From Clostridium sp. D33t1_170424_F3 (GTDB lineage: Bacteria > Bacillota > Clostridia > Oscillospirales > Acutalibacteraceae), in assembly GCF_015667585.1 (NCBI RefSeq), contig NZ_JADPEG010000001.1:219283-283282 (forward strand): a stretch of DNA of 64,000 nucleotides, given 5' to 3'. Made by a program: the position numbers and the translations under genes. The notes under the pieces were generated by a model that did no database searches, was not told the origin of the DNA, and saw only the letters and a list, made by a program, of their open reading frames with translations. Positions 46,805 through 54,486 of the stretch are shown here, piece after piece; position 1 is the first letter of the stretch, and each line of letters begins with the position of its first letter.

Positions 46805-47302
46805 TCAACGCCCTCCGGAGGACGGATCCTTCGCAGTCAGCCTTTTCCCCTCTTTCTGATCGGAGAAAAACAGGATGTACAGCATCAAAAGAACCGTTCC
46901 CACTGTCACACAGCAATCGGCAAAATTAAAAATAGGAGGAAAGAAGGAAACATGGATGTAATCGATCACATACCCATAGAGCAGCCGGTCGATCAGGTTT
47001 CCAATCCCGCCGCCGATGATCAGAATGGAGGACGTCAATGAAAGCCAGTTGTGCTTTTTATAGACAAAAAGCCCCGCGATCAACAAAAGGGTAATTAACC
47101 CGGTCACAATAATAAAAAACCAACGCTGATCCGGAAGCATGCCGAATGCCGCTCCCCTGTTTTCCAAGTAGGTAAAGTCCAAAAACCCCGGAATGGCCGT
47201 AACCGAGCCCACCGGCTGCAGCTGTGTTGTGACAAGCCACTTGATCCACTGATCCGCAGCGACGGCCACGGCGGCTAAAAGCAAAGATATCACCACTGTC
47301 AT
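46805..47302 (-). CDS. lspA: lipoprotein signal peptidase (signal peptidase II)
   Basis: LspA cleaves the signal peptide of prolipoproteins, such as the lipoprotein encoded at 17.8 kb. Four membrane segments are seen in 165 residues, with the catalytic Asp residues in GGGIGNLIDRLLYGYVIDY and PPIFNFADCCVTVG. N-terminal motif ADQWIKWLV fits. Start ATG 47302 follows AAAGGAG. It heads the lspA-rluD-HAD-comEA-like transcript. Confidence 0.96.
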   Translation of the reverse strand: MTVVISLLLAAVAVAADQWIKWLVTTQLQPVGSVTAIPGFLDFTYLENRGAAFGMLPDQRWFFIIVTGLITLLLIAGLFVYKKHNWLSLTSSILIIGGGIGNLIDRLLYGYVIDYIHVSFFPPIFNFADCCVTVGTVLLMLYILFFSDQKEGKRLTAKDPSSGGR

Positions 47303-47344
47303 AAAATTCTCCTTTGCGCGTCTCCGCGCATAGCTTCTTCGTAT

Positions 47345-47374
47345 GGAAAAAGAGCGAACTTACGCCCGCCCTTT
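47345..47374 (-). terminator. terminator after divIVA
   Basis: An 8-bp stem with one wobble (47349-47356 with 47367-47374) and minus-strand TTTTTCC tail, 40 bases after divIVA. Confidence 0.6.
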
Positions 47375-47413
47375 CTTTTATCGTTTCTAAATTTTTACTG
47401 AACGCCGCCCGGC

Positions 47414-48073
47414 TCAGTCTAAAACGTCCGTGTCACCGCCGTGGGCAAACGGATCCAAATTCGCGGAGGTTTGCTCCTCGTCAAAATTCGCGATCGTCAC
47501 ATGAAAATCGTCCGGAAAACCGGACTCCTCCGTCTGCGGCGCGACTGCCTGCGGCTCCTTGGTCAGCTTGATTTCCGGCGGACGCTCATTCGGAATGGCA
47601 TCGATCAGGGTCAGATGCTGCTTATAGGTTTCCAACAGCTGCGCGCGGAACGCGGCGGTTTCCCTTTTGAGAAGGTCCAGCTCCTGCTTCTGTGCAAGGA
47701 CATTTTCATCCGCACCGGCTATGATGCGTTCCGCCTTTAAGGTGGCATCCTTGATAATAATCTCCGCTTTATGGCGCGCTTCCCGAACCGAAGCGTCTCC
47801 CAGCTTCTGCGCGCTGACAAGGGCGTTTTTAATCTCGTTTTCTTCCTGACGGTAGTCTTCTATTTTGCCCGCCAAAACCTCCAGCTTCTTCTGAAGCTGG
47901 TCATATTCTTCCTTCTGCTTCTCCATCTCTTCCTTTTGCTCGATGTTTTTACGAATCATTTCGTCGTAGGATTCCTTCACCTTATCGACAAAAACATCCA
48001 CATCGTCGGGATGGTAACCAGAAAATTTTGTTTTTCTAAAAGTGACATTGATAATGTCATTCAGCGTAAGCAT
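47414..48073 (-). CDS. divIVA: DivIVA-domain protein
   Basis: A 219-residue DivIVA-family protein. The N-terminal lipid-binding head MLTLNDIINVTFRKTKFSGY contains the conserved GYHPDDVDVFVDKV, followed by long coiled coils (about residues 30-165) and an acidic C-terminal tail. DivIVA marks curved membrane at division sites and poles and recruits septum-site and sporulation proteins. Start ATG 48073 follows GGAGGCTTC, 15 bases after ylmH. It ends the sepF-ylmH-divIVA run. Confidence 0.95.
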   Translation of the reverse strand: MLTLNDIINVTFRKTKFSGYHPDDVDVFVDKVKESYDEMIRKNIEQKEEMEKQKEEYDQLQKKLEVLAGKIEDYRQEENEIKNALVSAQKLGDASVREARHKAEIIIKDATLKAERIIAGADENVLAQKQELDLLKRETAAFRAQLLETYKQHLTLIDAIPNERPPEIKLTKEPQAVAPQTEESGFPDDFHVTIANFDEEQTSANLDPFAHGGDTDVLD

Positions 48074-48088
48074 AAAAGAAGCCTCCCA

Positions 48089-48847
48089 TTATATATATTT
48101 CCTGCCTGCAACGCTCAGCCGCCCCTTCTTTGTCATGGGACCGAGACGGTCCAGAACGTACCGCCCTTTGCCGCGGACCGAAAGCTTATCCCCCTCCGCC
48201 ACCTGTGCCGAGGCGGAGGACTGCACCTCATGGTTCAGCATAACCAGACCGGCGCGGACCAAATCCGCAGCCTTCTCCCGGCTGAGCCCTAAAGCCAGCG
48301 CGGCGATACAATCCAGCCGTGCGGACGCCACCACACCGGAAAACGGAGAAAATGCATGGGGCTCCGGATATGGCAACGACGCCCCGGGTGAAATTCTCAC
48401 GCCGACGCGCCCGATCTTATCAACCTGCTGTGTCAAAAAGGGAGCGATTTCCTCCCGCACAAACAGGACGGAGCGCCCCGGCTCCACCAGAATGTCTCCA
48501 ACCGTTTCCCGCACAATCCCTTTTGACAACAGCGCGCCCAGAAAGTCGCGGTGCGTCAGGGTATCGCAGGTACGGTAGGAAAATGTCAGCGTCTCCATCG
48601 GAAACAGCTCCGCGGCGGGTTCCATGTAGTCGGGAAACGCGCCAAACAGGACGCGTTCCGCCTCGTCGTTTCCGCCCCAGAGCATATAGTTTGTAAAACC
48701 GGCCCGGCGCATTTGCCGCTCTGCCAACGCCGCCTGCCGTTCATCCAGAAAACCGATAAAATGCGGCCTGCCATTCGAGGCAAAGCGGCAGGCATCCTCC
48801 AGCTTTGCCTCCAGCACCGCGTCCTCTGTTCCGGCGCGCTTTTCCAT
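48089..48847 (-). CDS. ylmH: YlmH-type S4 RNA-binding protein
   Basis: A 252-residue YlmH protein. Its middle region includes SYRTCDTLTHRDFLGALLSK with GIVRETVGDILVEPGRSVLF, and the C-terminal S4 RNA-binding domain reads ASARLDCIAALALGLSREKA. YlmH is linked to division in Gram-positive cocci and has been tied to rescue of stalled 50S-peptidyl-tRNA complexes in Bacillus. It sits in the standard place between sepF and divIVA; its start overlaps the sepF stop by one base. Confidence 0.93.
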   Translation of the reverse strand: MEKRAGTEDAVLEAKLEDACRFASNGRPHFIGFLDERQAALAERQMRRAGFTNYMLWGGNDEAERVLFGAFPDYMEPAAELFPMETLTFSYRTCDTLTHRDFLGALLSKGIVRETVGDILVEPGRSVLFVREEIAPFLTQQVDKIGRVGVRISPGASLPYPEPHAFSPFSGVVASARLDCIAALALGLSREKAADLVRAGLVMLNHEVQSSASAQVAEGDKLSVRGKGRYVLDRLGPMTKKGRLSVAGRKYI

Positions 48848-49329
48848 TAGAAGTACACGCCGTTGCTTTCCAGCTCGTCGAGCACGTCGTCCCCTGTCAG
48901 ATCCACATTGTACGGCGTGATGATAAAGGTGCTGGTCGCGACGCGCTTAATCTTGCCGCCGTTGGCATACGCCACGCCGCTGAGAAAATCGATGATCCTG
49001 CGGGATACGTTCTTCTCGGTGTTTTCCAGATTCAAAACCACGGTGTGCATTTTCAAAAGCTCGTCCGCCACCGCGCGGGTCTCCTCGCCAAAGCGCTCCG
49101 GCTTGAACAAAACCACCTGCAGCTGGGCGGTTGCATGAATGTTGACTACCTTGTTGTTGGAAGAACTGGACGGCGCGCGCTTAATGGTATCGCGCACTTC
49201 GCGCTCCCGCGGCTCTTCCCGTTCCGGCGGTGCGCTGTCCTGCGCGGAATCCTCGTAATCATAGTCGTAATCGTACTCATCGTCCGGGGGATTCCACATA
49301 TTCTTGAATTTCTGTACCAGTCCTGCCAT
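48847..49329 (-). CDS. sepF: cell division protein SepF
   Basis: SepF, 160 residues, anchors FtsZ to the membrane and bundles its filaments. The N-terminal amphipathic helix MAGLVQKFKNMWN is followed by an acidic Tyr/Asp-rich linker and the SepF domain (KVVNIHATAQLQVVLFKPER, EKNVSRRIIDFLSGVAYANG). Start ATG 49329 behind AGGAGGCTAAC. FtsZ and FtsA genes are not in this window. Confidence 0.96.
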   Translation of the reverse strand: MAGLVQKFKNMWNPPDDEYDYDYDYEDSAQDSAPPEREEPREREVRDTIKRAPSSSSNNKVVNIHATAQLQVVLFKPERFGEETRAVADELLKMHTVVLNLENTEKNVSRRIIDFLSGVAYANGGKIKRVATSTFIITPYNVDLTGDDVLDELESNGVYF

Positions 49330-49391
49330 AAAGTTAGCCTCCTATAAATTCTCCCGGTCTCCATACGGCGGCCGATTTTTTAGTAAACAAA

Positions 49392-50123
49392 TCAATACTG
49401 CCTTGCCCCAAACAGGGCAGATCCGACGCGTACCATATTCGCGCCTCGCAAAATTGCCTGCGCATAATCGGCAGACATCCCCATGGACAAATAGTCCATG
49501 GTAACATTATCTATTTTTTTGGCTTTCATGTCAATAAAATAATCGGACATCTTTGAAAAATAGCGGTCCATTTCCATGGAATTGGCGTCCGCCGGTGGAA
49601 TTGCCATCAATCCACGCACTTGAATACCAGGAAACACGGCAATTTCTTCCATAAGTTCCGGCAGTTTCTCCGGCATCACACCGGACTTATTAGCCTCTTT
49701 TCCAATATTTACCTCAATCAAAACCTGTATATTCGATTTGTTCTGCATACAAAGGCGGGAAATCTCTTTTGCCAGTTTCATGCTGTCCACAGACTGAATC
49801 ATACTGACTTTGCCAATTAAATATTTTACTTTGTTGGTCTGCAAATGACCGATAAACTGCACATCCGTCTGCTCCTTGCGCAGAGAATCATATTTATCGC
49901 ACAACTCCTGCACACGGTTTTCCCCAATGTGATCCAAACCGATTTCGATCCCGTGATTGATGACCTCCACCGGCACGGTTTTGGTCGCGGCCAGCAGGGT
50001 AATTTCCTCCGGCTTTCTGCCGGACCGGACCGCGGCCTCCGCGATTTTCTCCCGAATCCGTTTCAGGTTTTCCTCCAGGTCCAGAAACCGGCGTTCCAGA
50101 TCATTTGACGACTTTTCCATCAT
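49392..50123 (-). CDS. YggS-family PLP homeostasis protein
   Basis: A 243-residue pyridoxal-phosphate-binding protein (YggS/PROSC/YlmE). The PLP lysine is in LLAATKTVPVEVI, and other family motifs are GENRVQELCDKYD, VQFIGHLQTNKVKYL and LSMGMSADYAQAI. It has no known catalytic reaction and buffers PLP. I chose ATG 50123 (followed by a second ATG), which follows GAAGGGACGG; it overlaps the end of the HlyD-like gene by 23 bases. Position before sepF matches ylmE of Bacillus. Confidence 0.93.
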   Translation of the reverse strand: MMEKSSNDLERRFLDLEENLKRIREKIAEAAVRSGRKPEEITLLAATKTVPVEVINHGIEIGLDHIGENRVQELCDKYDSLRKEQTDVQFIGHLQTNKVKYLIGKVSMIQSVDSMKLAKEISRLCMQNKSNIQVLIEVNIGKEANKSGVMPEKLPELMEEIAVFPGIQVRGLMAIPPADANSMEMDRYFSKMSDYFIDMKAKKIDNVTMDYLSMGMSADYAQAILRGANMVRVGSALFGARQY

Positions 50124-51480
50124 ATAAATCCGTCCCTTCCACGACGATCTCGTCATAAAGATGCACCGTTTGATCGGTGAACAGGCCCTCCATCGGGTCC
50201 TGAGGCGCTTCCTGCCCCTCATACTGCACAAACGGCTTTCTGGCCATATCCTTTTCTTCGTCCTCCGTCAGCGACTTGCAGATGACATAGCTGTTCGTAC
50301 TGTACAGCGGAATAATCTGCCGGAACTCCAGCTCGCTGCCATGCATGACATACACACCCTTAACTTCTCTGGTGACGACGCCGTTGTCGTTGCCATCCTT
50401 GTCCTTGGTCTTTTTGGTAATCGTCTCAAAGTGAATGGCCTTCTGGCTGACGCGCAGGCCGCTGTACTCTTCGATCTGAATCTGCACGGTCTCATTGCGC
50501 AGCTGCGCCAGGGATGCGTCCATATTATTACAGCGCATGATGATCGCCGCATCGGATTCCTTGTCCTTCTGGTTTACCTTGACCACTTCCGCGGGAACCG
50601 GCGCGGCCGCCGCAAACGGGAAGGACAGCGTCACCAGCTTGCTTTCATAGCGGGTCTGGTTGGCTTTCTCCTGGAATTTCAACGCGGTATTCGCATCGAC
50701 CACGCACACAAAATACCAGTTGAATTCCCCGCAGATTTTCCCCACTGCATTGGAGGGAGCAGGTTGCAGCGCGGCCTTTTCCCGCACCTCCTCCGGTGTA
50801 ATCTGCTTGATGTTCTGATAGTCAAAAACGCCTTCAAAGCCGTCCAGACGGCTGATAAAATATCCGGATGCAGGCGAGGCAATCGTGCCTGTCTGTGCGC
50901 CGTGAGAAGCCGCCAACGCATTCCGCTGCGCCTGCAGGGAACTGATGCGGGCGTTAAAATCCGTCACTTTTTCTGTGACGATCTGTTTTTCATTGAGCAA
51001 ATACAAAAACTGTTCCCGGCTATCTGAAAGCTCGCTGAAGCCGTTTTTGCGCGAACCGATCAGCAGGTCTGTGAACTGCTGGTTAATCTGCTTGTTCAGA
51101 GAGTCCGGGTTAGCCGCGTATGTATCGCCGGGCGAATTCAGCTTTTGCAGCTTGGCAATCTCATTGTCCAGATCCTCCAGCTGCCGCTGCGCCGCTGCAT
51201 CGGCGTCGTTGGCGTAAGTAACGGCGACTGTGCCGCCTTTGAATACCCGGCCTCCGTCCTCCACCACGTAGGTGATTACCCCGTTGACCGGCTGCTCAAT
51301 CAGGCTTTCGTCGCGCACTGCGATGCCGCTGGTCTGGATCGTATCCGATTCCATTTTGCTGTAGACGGTTTCCGTCCGCACAGAGCTGTAATTGGCATTG
51401 TAGATTTGGTAGCCTATATAGAGAAACAACAAAAAAGCGACAAACAGGGAAAGCAGCCGCTTCAGCATGGGACTGTTCAC
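50101..51480 (-). CDS. HlyD-like membrane adaptor in the division gene cluster
   Basis: A 459-residue protein with one N-terminal membrane segment (LLSLFVAFLLFLYIGYQIY). A biotinyl/lipoyl-like half motif follows (EQPVNGVITYVVEDGGRVFK), then a coiled coil of about 100 residues, a second half motif (GTIASPASGYFISRLDGFEG), and beta-rich C-terminal domains. This is the HlyD/AcrA periplasmic-adaptor architecture in a Gram-positive cell. No ABC or RND transporter lies nearby. The start is GTG 51480, six bases after a perfect AGGAGG, 13 bases after miaA. It overlaps yggS downstream and is three genes from sepF. A role in envelope or division is suggested by context only. Confidence 0.85.
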   Translation of the reverse strand: MNSPMLKRLLSLFVAFLLFLYIGYQIYNANYSSVRTETVYSKMESDTIQTSGIAVRDESLIEQPVNGVITYVVEDGGRVFKGGTVAVTYANDADAAAQRQLEDLDNEIAKLQKLNSPGDTYAANPDSLNKQINQQFTDLLIGSRKNGFSELSDSREQFLYLLNEKQIVTEKVTDFNARISSLQAQRNALAASHGAQTGTIASPASGYFISRLDGFEGVFDYQNIKQITPEEVREKAALQPAPSNAVGKICGEFNWYFVCVVDANTALKFQEKANQTRYESKLVTLSFPFAAAAPVPAEVVKVNQKDKESDAAIIMRCNNMDASLAQLRNETVQIQIEEYSGLRVSQKAIHFETITKKTKDKDGNDNGVVTREVKGVYVMHGSELEFRQIIPLYSTNSYVICKSLTEDEEKDMARKPFVQYEGQEAPQDPMEGLFTDQTVHLYDEIVVEGTDLYDGKVVK

Positions 51481-51493
51481 AGGACGCCTCCTT

Positions 51494-52465
51494 TCAACGG
51501 ATGTTTTCCAGCCACGCGTGTAAAACCCGCGCGGCCTCGTCGGCGACGGATGAAAAATCCGGATGCTCGTCCGCCAGAATCCAATGGATCTCCTCATCGC
51601 GCCGGAACCAGGTGCGCTGCCGTTTGGCATAGCGGCGGGTTTCCTGCTTAATGGAATTCACCGCTTCCTCCAACGTACCATTTCCGGCAAAACAGGGAAG
51701 GAATTCCTTGTAACCAATCGCCTGCGCTGCGGTTTGTGGACTCTGCGCAAGGACCTCGCGCGCCTCCTGCTCCAGGCCCAACGCAAGCATCTCATCCACC
51801 CGGGCATTGATGCGGTCGTAGAGAACCTGCCGGTCTGCAAAGTCCAGCCCGATGATACAGGCATTGTACGGGGAAGTAAAGCGGCGGGACGCTTCCAACT
51901 GCTGCGTCATGGTTCTCCCCGTCGTGTGATAGATTTCCAGAGAGCGAATCACGCGCCCGACGTTATTGGGATGGATGCGCGATGCGGACGCCGCGTCGAT
52001 CCGGCGCAGCTCGTCCCAAAGGGCCTGCGCGCCCTCACGTTCCGCACGGGCCGCCATCTGTGCACGGAACGCGTCGTCGCGCTCCTCCTCGGTAAACTGG
52101 ATATTCTGCAGAAACGAGCGCACGTACAGGCCTGTCCCGCCAGCCAGAATCGGCAGCTTGCCCCGTCCGTAAATGTCCCGGACGCATTTCGCGGCCAGCT
52201 CCACATATTCCGCCACGCTAAAGGGTTCCTCCGGATCGGCAAAATCGATCAGATGGTGCGGCACGCCGCGCATCTCTTTTTCTGTCGGCTTTGCGGTTCC
52301 AATCGCCATCCCTTTATAAATCTGCATGGAATCCGCAGAGACGATCTCTCCGTCAAACCGCAGCGCGAGCTCCACCGCCAACCGGCTTTTGCCGGACGCC
52401 GTGGGACCGACCACCGCCGCAACGGGAATGTTCTGCTGTTTCGGTAACGTCTGAATCGACATCAT
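51494..52465 (-). CDS. miaA: tRNA dimethylallyltransferase
   Basis: MiaA adds the isopentenyl group to A37 of tRNAs that read UNN codons; MiaB, also in this window, then adds the methylthio group. The 323-residue product has GPTASGKSRLAVELALRF (P-loop), SADSMQIYKGMAIGTAKP, PHHLIDF and LAGGTGLYVRSFLQNI. Start ATG 52465 (with another ATG next to it) follows TGAGGT at a longish spacing. Close to mutL upstream (32 bases). Confidence 0.97.
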   Translation of the reverse strand: MMSIQTLPKQQNIPVAAVVGPTASGKSRLAVELALRFDGEIVSADSMQIYKGMAIGTAKPTEKEMRGVPHHLIDFADPEEPFSVAEYVELAAKCVRDIYGRGKLPILAGGTGLYVRSFLQNIQFTEEERDDAFRAQMAARAEREGAQALWDELRRIDAASASRIHPNNVGRVIRSLEIYHTTGRTMTQQLEASRRFTSPYNACIIGLDFADRQVLYDRINARVDEMLALGLEQEAREVLAQSPQTAAQAIGYKEFLPCFAGNGTLEEAVNSIKQETRRYAKRQRTWFRRDEEIHWILADEHPDFSSVADEAARVLHAWLENIR

Positions 52466-52497
52466 TTCTATTATAACCTCAATCGCTGCATATTCTG

Positions 52498-54462
52498 TCA
52501 GATACGGCCGAACTGCTTTTCCAAATCGCGCTTTTTCAGCACAATGGACACCGGACGCCCGTGCGGGCAGTAGCGTATATTGGGATTCTGTTCCAAGCGC
52601 TCTGCCAATGCGAGAAGCTCCTCCGGGCGGCTTTCGTCCCCGGCTTTCACCGCCGCGCGGCACGCCACATTGTGATACAGCCAGTCGAGCTTTTCTGTGG
52701 TCAGGTCGTTTTTGGACGACTGCAGGTAGCCGGCAATTTCCATCACCGCGTCAGCCACATCTTCGCCGCCCAAAATCAGCGGCGCGCTGCGCACCAGAAC
52801 GGTGCCTTCTCCAAAGTCTTCCAGCTCAAAGCCGGCCTTTTCGTAGAGATCCATCGCATTCAGCACCGCCGCGTATTCGTTCTTTTCCAGTGTCACCGGG
52901 ATGGGCTGCAACAGCAGCTGCGGCAGGGCCTGTTCGCCGTTCGCCTTCAACTCTTCATAGAGCATGCGCTCATGCGCCGCATGCTTGTCGATCACAACCA
53001 GCTCGTCTCCCCGTTCCAACAGGATGTACGTGCCAAACGCTTCGCCTGCCAGCCTGGCAGGCGGCTTTTCCGGTACAATCGGTGTTGGAGCTGCCTCAGC
53101 CTCTGATTTTCTCTCCAAAGCCGCAGGCGGCGTTTCCATCGCCGCGTCAGCTCCTGCGGATTTGTCCTGTGCCGGCGGCTGTTCTCCCTCCTCCGGCCCG
53201 GATACCTCCGCCTTCCGGATGTCAGCGCCAAAGCTGTGGGTCAGGCCAGACGGAACACCGCTGTCCCGCACTGTCCAATCTGTCTGAACAGGCGCCGGCC
53301 GGAAGCGTTCCGCCTCCACCGTCGGAATCTTTCGTTCCGGTTGCATGGGTTCCACCTGACTGATGGAAACGGTTTCCCGTTTCTGCGGGGTTAAGACGGT
53401 CTGCGCTTCCGTTTTAGTCTGCGGAAACGGCGCAATCGGAGCCGAAGCGTGCAATTTCATCACACTGGGGGAATCCCACTGATTCAGCGCCGTTTTGACG
53501 CCGTGATAGACCGCGTCAAAGATGGGGCGCTCGTTGATAAACCGAACCTCAATTTTCGCCGGGTGGACATTGACATCCACCGACTGGTACGGAATCTCCA
53601 GATGCAGCACGCACGCGGGCATTTTGCCAACCATCAGAGAACCCTTGAACGCCTCTTCCAGTGCCGCCATCGCGGTGCGGCTTTTGACATACCGCCCGTT
53701 GATAAAGAAATGCTGCATGCTGCGGTTGGGGCGCGCCGCCGCCGGCTTACTGACAAAACCGGAGACCGATACGCCGTTGTATGCGTATTCGACCGGCATC
53801 AGCCCACTTGTAAACTCCTTGCCGAACACAGCGTAGACAGCGGATTTCAGCTTGCCGTCGCCCGGGGTGTGCAGCGTTTCCTTGCCGTCTCGAATCATGC
53901 GGACGGACACCTCCGGATGAGACAGCGCCAAACGGTCCATGACGCTTGCAATGGCATTTGCCTCCGTCACGTCCTTTTTTAAAAACTTCATGCGGGCGGG
54001 CGTATTAAAAAAGATGTCCCGCACCACAAACGTCGTACCCTGCGCACAGCCGGCGTCCTCGCAGAGCTCTTCTTCGCCGCCTGCGATCACATAGCGCGTC
54101 CCGGCCAGTTCGTCCGCCGTCCGGGTCAGCAGCTCCACACGGGAAACCGCCGCGATGGACGCCAGCGCCTCACCGCGAAAACCGAGCGTCGCGATTTTTT
54201 CCAGGTCGTCCTGTCCGCGCACCTTGCTGGTCGCGTGGCGCAGAAACGCCGTGGGGACGTCCTCCCGCGCAATGCCGCAGCCGTTGTCCGTCACGCGCAT
54301 AAACGTGGTGCCGCCGTTCTTAATTTCGACTGTCAAAACCGTCGCGCCCGCGTCCACTGCATTTTCCACCAGTTCCTTGATGACGGACGAGGGGCGTTCC
54401 ACCACCTCTCCTGCAGCAATCAGCTCTGCGACATGCTTGTCCAAAACATGGATCTTTGCCAT
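52498..54462 (-). CDS. mutL: DNA mismatch repair protein MutL
   Basis: MutL, 654 residues, couples mismatch recognition to strand removal. The GHKL ATPase is seen in ELVENAVDAGATVLTVEI, DNGCGIAREDV and ATLGFRGEALASIAAVSRVE. After a Pro/Ala/Glu-rich linker (about 340-455) the C-terminal endonuclease domain has DKHAAHERMLYEEL (Lys in place of the usual Gln), ACRAAVKAGDE and CPHGRPVS. These metal-site motifs indicate a nicking-competent MutL, as in bacteria without MutH. Start ATG 54462 follows AAGGAGGTG. Directly downstream of mutS. Confidence 0.98.
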   Translation of the reverse strand: MAKIHVLDKHVAELIAAGEVVERPSSVIKELVENAVDAGATVLTVEIKNGGTTFMRVTDNGCGIAREDVPTAFLRHATSKVRGQDDLEKIATLGFRGEALASIAAVSRVELLTRTADELAGTRYVIAGGEEELCEDAGCAQGTTFVVRDIFFNTPARMKFLKKDVTEANAIASVMDRLALSHPEVSVRMIRDGKETLHTPGDGKLKSAVYAVFGKEFTSGLMPVEYAYNGVSVSGFVSKPAAARPNRSMQHFFINGRYVKSRTAMAALEEAFKGSLMVGKMPACVLHLEIPYQSVDVNVHPAKIEVRFINERPIFDAVYHGVKTALNQWDSPSVMKLHASAPIAPFPQTKTEAQTVLTPQKRETVSISQVEPMQPERKIPTVEAERFRPAPVQTDWTVRDSGVPSGLTHSFGADIRKAEVSGPEEGEQPPAQDKSAGADAAMETPPAALERKSEAEAAPTPIVPEKPPARLAGEAFGTYILLERGDELVVIDKHAAHERMLYEELKANGEQALPQLLLQPIPVTLEKNEYAAVLNAMDLYEKAGFELEDFGEGTVLVRSAPLILGGEDVADAVMEIAGYLQSSKNDLTTEKLDWLYHNVACRAAVKAGDESRPEELLALAERLEQNPNIRYCPHGRPVSIVLKKRDLEKQFGRI

Positions 54463-54486
54463 GCGGCACCTCCTTGTATCGTAAAT

